Assembly (NCBI GenBank): GCA_946885435.1
Contig: CAMPGL010000028.1
Location: forward strand, 1 to 15,990
Length of the DNA stretch: 15,990 nucleotides
Direction: 5' to 3'
Origin: an uncultured Brevundimonas sp.
GTDB taxonomy: Bacteria > Pseudomonadota > Alphaproteobacteria > Caulobacterales > Caulobacteraceae
The position numbers were made by a program, and so were the translations under genes. The notes under the pieces are model-generated. The model saw nothing but the letters and a program-made list of their open reading frames with translations, did not search any database and was not told the origin of the DNA. This document shows, in pieces, positions 14,232 through 15,990 of the stretch (positions are counted from its first letter, which is position 1; every line of letters starts with the position of its first letter).

Positions 14232-15298
14232 TGGCGCGCCCGGTGCGGATCGGCGGGCTGCCGGTCGTCACGCTGCGCGCGCCCGGGGTGACAGAGCGCG
14301 GCTTCGTCAGCGCCGACATCCTGCGGGGCCGGGGGATGACTACCCTGCAGATCCGGGCGCGCACGCCCGAACTGGGAGAGTTCGACGTGCTGGCTTCGCC
14401 GTCCGTGGAGGCGGCGGCCGAGGTGTTGGACGGCGGGCCGGACGACCATGTGGGCTCGAAGTCCTTCTCTTTGGGCGGGGCGCTGCTGATCCCCTACGCC
14501 AACCGCATTCGGGGCCGGCTGACGCCCGACGGGCGGGAGATCGAGACGGAGGTGGCCGGGCGGACGATGCGCCTGCCGGCCAACTGGGGCGGCCAGCGGC
14601 CGGGCGCTGAGCGTTACGCCATGCACGGCCTGATCCTGGATGCGGCCGTGCCCGACTACCGGATCGATCGGCGGGGCGAAGCCGAGGTGCTGATCGCCGT
14701 GCTGGACGTCGGCGACTTCGGCGGGCGCTGGCCATCGCGGTGCCGGCTGGAATTCGAGATCGCCCTGAGCGCCTCGGTCTTCGAAATGCGGGTCACGGCC
14801 ACGAACACGGGCGACGAGATCCTGCCGCTGGGCATCGGCTGGCACCCCTGGTTCAACCTGCCGAGCGGAAGGCGCGAGCAGGCCCGCCTGACCCTGCCGG
14901 CGCGCGCGCGGACCCGGGTCAACGACTACGACGAGGTCCTGCCGACCGGCGAGGTCGAACCCGTGGCCGGGACCGCCTACGACTTCCGAGAGGGGCGGGC
15001 GCTGGGCGACCTCTATCTGGACGACTGTTTCACCGACCTGGAGCGGGTGGGCGGCGAACTGGCGTTGAGCTTCGAGGACCCCGCCGCCGGCTACGGGCTC
15101 GCCATCACCAGCGGGTCGGAGGCCGTGAAGGCCGTCCAGGTCTATGCGCCGCCGGACCGGCCCGTGCTGGTGATCGAGCCGCAGTTCAACCTGGCTGATC
15201 CGTTCGGCGCGGCGTGGGGCGGCGGGGATGCAGGAATGGTCCAGTTGAGCCCTCGCGAAGCGGCGCGTTACCACGCGCGGCTCTACCTAGGCGGGTAA
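14231..15298 (+). CDS. Aldose 1-epimerase (galactose mutarotase-like, 355 aa)
   Basis: This enzyme interconverts alpha and beta anomers of an aldose. Family residues are visible: N91-R93 in PYANRIRG, H132 in YAMHGLI, catalytic H205 in GIGWHPWFNLP, D264/D265 in LYLDDCF and the catalytic base E316 in LVIEPQFN. Length is normal for the family. The start is ATG at 14231, which shares its A with the TGA stop of the GH1-like gene; GGAGG at 14222-14226 is the ribosome site. The two genes are therefore co-translated, and the epimerase presumably converts the beta-sugar released by the glycosidase to the anomer used by the dehydrogenase. The exact sugar is not determined, so I do not call it galM. A terminator-like hairpin follows at 15340-15368. 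Confidence 0.92.
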   Translation: MARPVRIGGLPVVTLRAPGVTERGFVSADILRGRGMTTLQIRARTPELGEFDVLASPSVEAAAEVLDGGPDDHVGSKSFSLGGALLIPYANRIRGRLTPDGREIETEVAGRTMRLPANWGGQRPGAERYAMHGLILDAAVPDYRIDRRGEAEVLIAVLDVGDFGGRWPSRCRLEFEIALSASVFEMRVTATNTGDEILPLGIGWHPWFNLPSGRREQARLTLPARARTRVNDYDEVLPTGEVEPVAGTAYDFREGRALGDLYLDDCFTDLERVGGELALSFEDPAAGYGLAITSGSEAVKAVQVYAPPDRPVLVIEPQFNLADPFGAAWGGGDAGMVQLSPREAARYHARLYLGG

Positions 15299-15339
15299 GC
15301 TGAGAATCAACCAATCCTAGAAAATATAAGGTGTGCAGC

Positions 15340-15368
15340 CTGACCGGGCGTTCGATTGGCCCGGTCAG
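15340..15368. terminator. Strong hairpin after the epimerase gene, probable terminator
   Basis: CTGACCGGGC (15340-15349) pairs perfectly over ten bases with GCCCGGTCAG (15359-15368) around a 9-base loop. It lies 42 bases after the epimerase stop. No T-run follows, so it is not a textbook intrinsic terminator, but strong stems without a U-tract are common at gene ends in GC-rich alphaproteobacteria. An A/T-rich patch (15319-15330) lies just before it. Confidence 0.55.
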
Positions 15369-15700
15369 AAGCCGCTGATACGCACCCCCAAAGCGCGCCG
15401 CTAGCCGGTGATCCAGATCACCCCATGGTCCTTAAACACGCGAATTCCCCCAACACACTCAGCAGGCGCGAGCCGCCTGGGCCGTCCGGCTACCCCACAT
15501 CATCTGTGCACGCCACAACATAGGGTTTGGCTTTGGTTTCGAACCACTCTCTCGTCCGAACGCACGCCTACAATGGTCACCGCAGCACGCGCCACTCGAC
15601 AAAGGTGCGCCATGCCCGGAAACAAGCCCACGTTGTGGCGACCCGCGCCCCTCCGATGTACCAGCCCTTCCCCATGAACCCGCCCGAGGGAGGACCGGCC
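15369..15700. other. Gene-poor, relatively AT-rich intergenic stretch
   Basis: I see no convincing gene on either strand here. The predicted peptides are rich in Pro, Arg, His, Thr and Ser and look non-coding, and base composition is clearly less GC-rich than the neighbouring genes. I searched by eye for tRNA arms and cloverleaf ends and found none. It holds a palindrome at 15407-15422, a short stem-loop CAGGCG-CGAGC-CGCCTG at 15463-15479, and a TACAAT at 15569-15574 that resembles a -10 box but lacks a matching -35. It may carry a promoter, a small RNA or degraded DNA. Confidence 0.45.
15407..15422. promoter_or_regulatory. Perfect 16-bp palindrome
   Basis: GGTGATC-CA-GATCACC is a perfect inverted repeat with 7-bp arms and a 2-base centre, inside the gene-poor stretch after the epimerase. 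The tight centre suits a dimeric DNA-binding protein better than an RNA hairpin. No gene starts nearby; the next is at 15701. The role is unknown. Confidence 0.4.
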
Positions 15701-15919
15701 GTGCAATCCGACAACCTGCCCCTTTTCGGCCAGTGGAAGGATGCGGCGCAGCAGCTGCATTCGGCGCATCAGGCCCGCGCCTCGGGGTGCGAGGTGGCGG
15801 CGCGGGAGTATGACCAGGCGCTGGCGGCGTACCGCGAGGTCTGCGACCTGTGCGCGAGCACCTGGTACGGGGCGCTGGGCGACGGCGACGCCTCGGGCGG
15901 CGAGCCCTCGTCGCTGTAG
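15701..15919 (+). CDS. Small hypothetical helical protein (72 aa)
   Basis: The chosen start is GTG at 15701 because AGGGAGG (15687-15693) lies seven bases before it, the best ribosome site in this part of the window. ATG codons at 15656 and 15674 are in frame but lack such a site. The product begins MQSDNLPLFGQWKDAAQQLHSAHQAR and runs through a predicted long helix (AAREYDQALAAYREVCDLC) to a Gly/Ser-rich end. It has two cysteines four residues apart (CDLCAS), not enough for a metal-site claim. I do not recognise the family. Composition changes at about 15690 from AT-richer non-coding to typical GC-rich coding. Confidence 0.65.
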   Translation: MQSDNLPLFGQWKDAAQQLHSAHQARASGCEVAAREYDQALAAYREVCDLCASTWYGALGDGDASGGEPSSL

Positions 15920-15923
15920 GCCG

Positions 15924-15938
15924 GGCCGCTGCGCGGCC
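15924..15938. terminator. Short GC hairpin after the 72-aa gene
   Basis: GGCCGC-TGC-GCGGCC is a perfect 6-bp stem with a 3-base loop, five bases after the stop at 15919. It is a plausible transcript end, but it lacks a T-run and such stems are frequent in GC-rich DNA. Confidence 0.3.
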
Positions 15939-15965
15939 GTTGAATGACCCTTTCCCTTCCGCTCA

Positions 15966-15983
15966 CCCCGGCGAACGCCGGGG
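15966..15983. repeat. REP-like GC palindrome, near window edge
   Basis: CCCCGGCG-AA-CGCCGGGG is a perfect 8-bp inverted repeat with a 2-base centre, flanked by CTCA and CCCAGAT. From memory, the string CACCCCGGCGAACGCCGGGG followed by CCCAG is a frequent intergenic repeat in Caulobacter and its relatives. Only one copy is in this window, and the flank runs off its end. Confidence 0.65.
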
Positions 15984-15990
15984 CCCAGAT

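Noticed and set aside
15500..15600. tRNA-like GGTTTCGAACC segment
   Set aside because: It resembles a T-arm on its own, but no matching acceptor stem, D-arm or anticodon arm can be drawn around it on either strand.
15408..15677. 89-codon open frame in the right-hand intergenic gap
   Set aside because: Composition (Pro, Thr, Arg, Ser, His rich), lack of a ribosome site and no recognisable fold argue against coding.

Overview
The window is GC-rich with strong GC bias at third codon positions. It reads as an alphaproteobacterial chromosome, most likely Caulobacteraceae (Caulobacter, Phenylobacterium or Brevundimonas relatives). The placement rests on an Usg-family protein, small proteins of alphaproteobacterial type, an XylB-like sugar dehydrogenase, and a CCCCGGCG-AA-CGCCGGGG intergenic palindrome at the right end. 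It is inference from resemblance, because no rRNA or other marker gene is present.

Layout. Bases 1-286 hold few genes: a possible gene start leaving the window on the minus strand (1-53) and three inverted repeats. Next come usg (287-556), a single-domain response regulator (639-1031), a 62-aa protein (1099-1287) and, convergent to it, a MASE1-type hybrid histidine kinase (1291-3405, minus). Divergent from the kinase is an MFS sugar/metabolite symporter (3524-5229) whose frame is broken once near 4757. After it comes an unusual 747-aa fusion of a GH1-like glycosidase domain and an RmlD-like reductase domain (5280-7523).

Bases 7514-12445 (minus) are a tightly packed sugar-acid operon. Transcription order is SMP-30 lactonase, IlvD/Edd sugar-acid dehydratase, SDR aldose dehydrogenase, 2-keto-3-deoxygalactonokinase (dgoK), then 2-keto-3-deoxy-6-phosphogalactonate aldolase. 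Together they make a complete oxidative, De Ley-Doudoroff-type route from an aldose, most simply D-galactose: aldose, lactone, aldonate, 2-keto-3-deoxyaldonate, 6-phosphate, then pyruvate plus glyceraldehyde 3-phosphate. Divergent from the operon are a 75-aa protein, a second GH1-like protein and an aldose 1-epimerase. The last two overlap by one base. The two GH1-like proteins, epimerase, transporter and operon suggest one locus for uptake and cleavage of a glycoside and oxidation of the released sugar. No sugar-responsive regulator gene lies in the window, but the divergent region carries a perfect 15-bp operator-like palindrome at 12521-12535.

Bases 15299-15700 are a relatively AT-rich gap with a strong terminator-like hairpin and a 16-bp palindrome. 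A 72-aa hypothetical protein (15701-15919) and the palindromic repeat close the window.

The observations most worth following are the transporter frameshift, the glycosidase-reductase fusion, the exact substrate of the operon, and the set of unexplained perfect palindromes. I did not find clear evidence for a wholly new system, CRISPR array, IS element, tRNA or rRNA.
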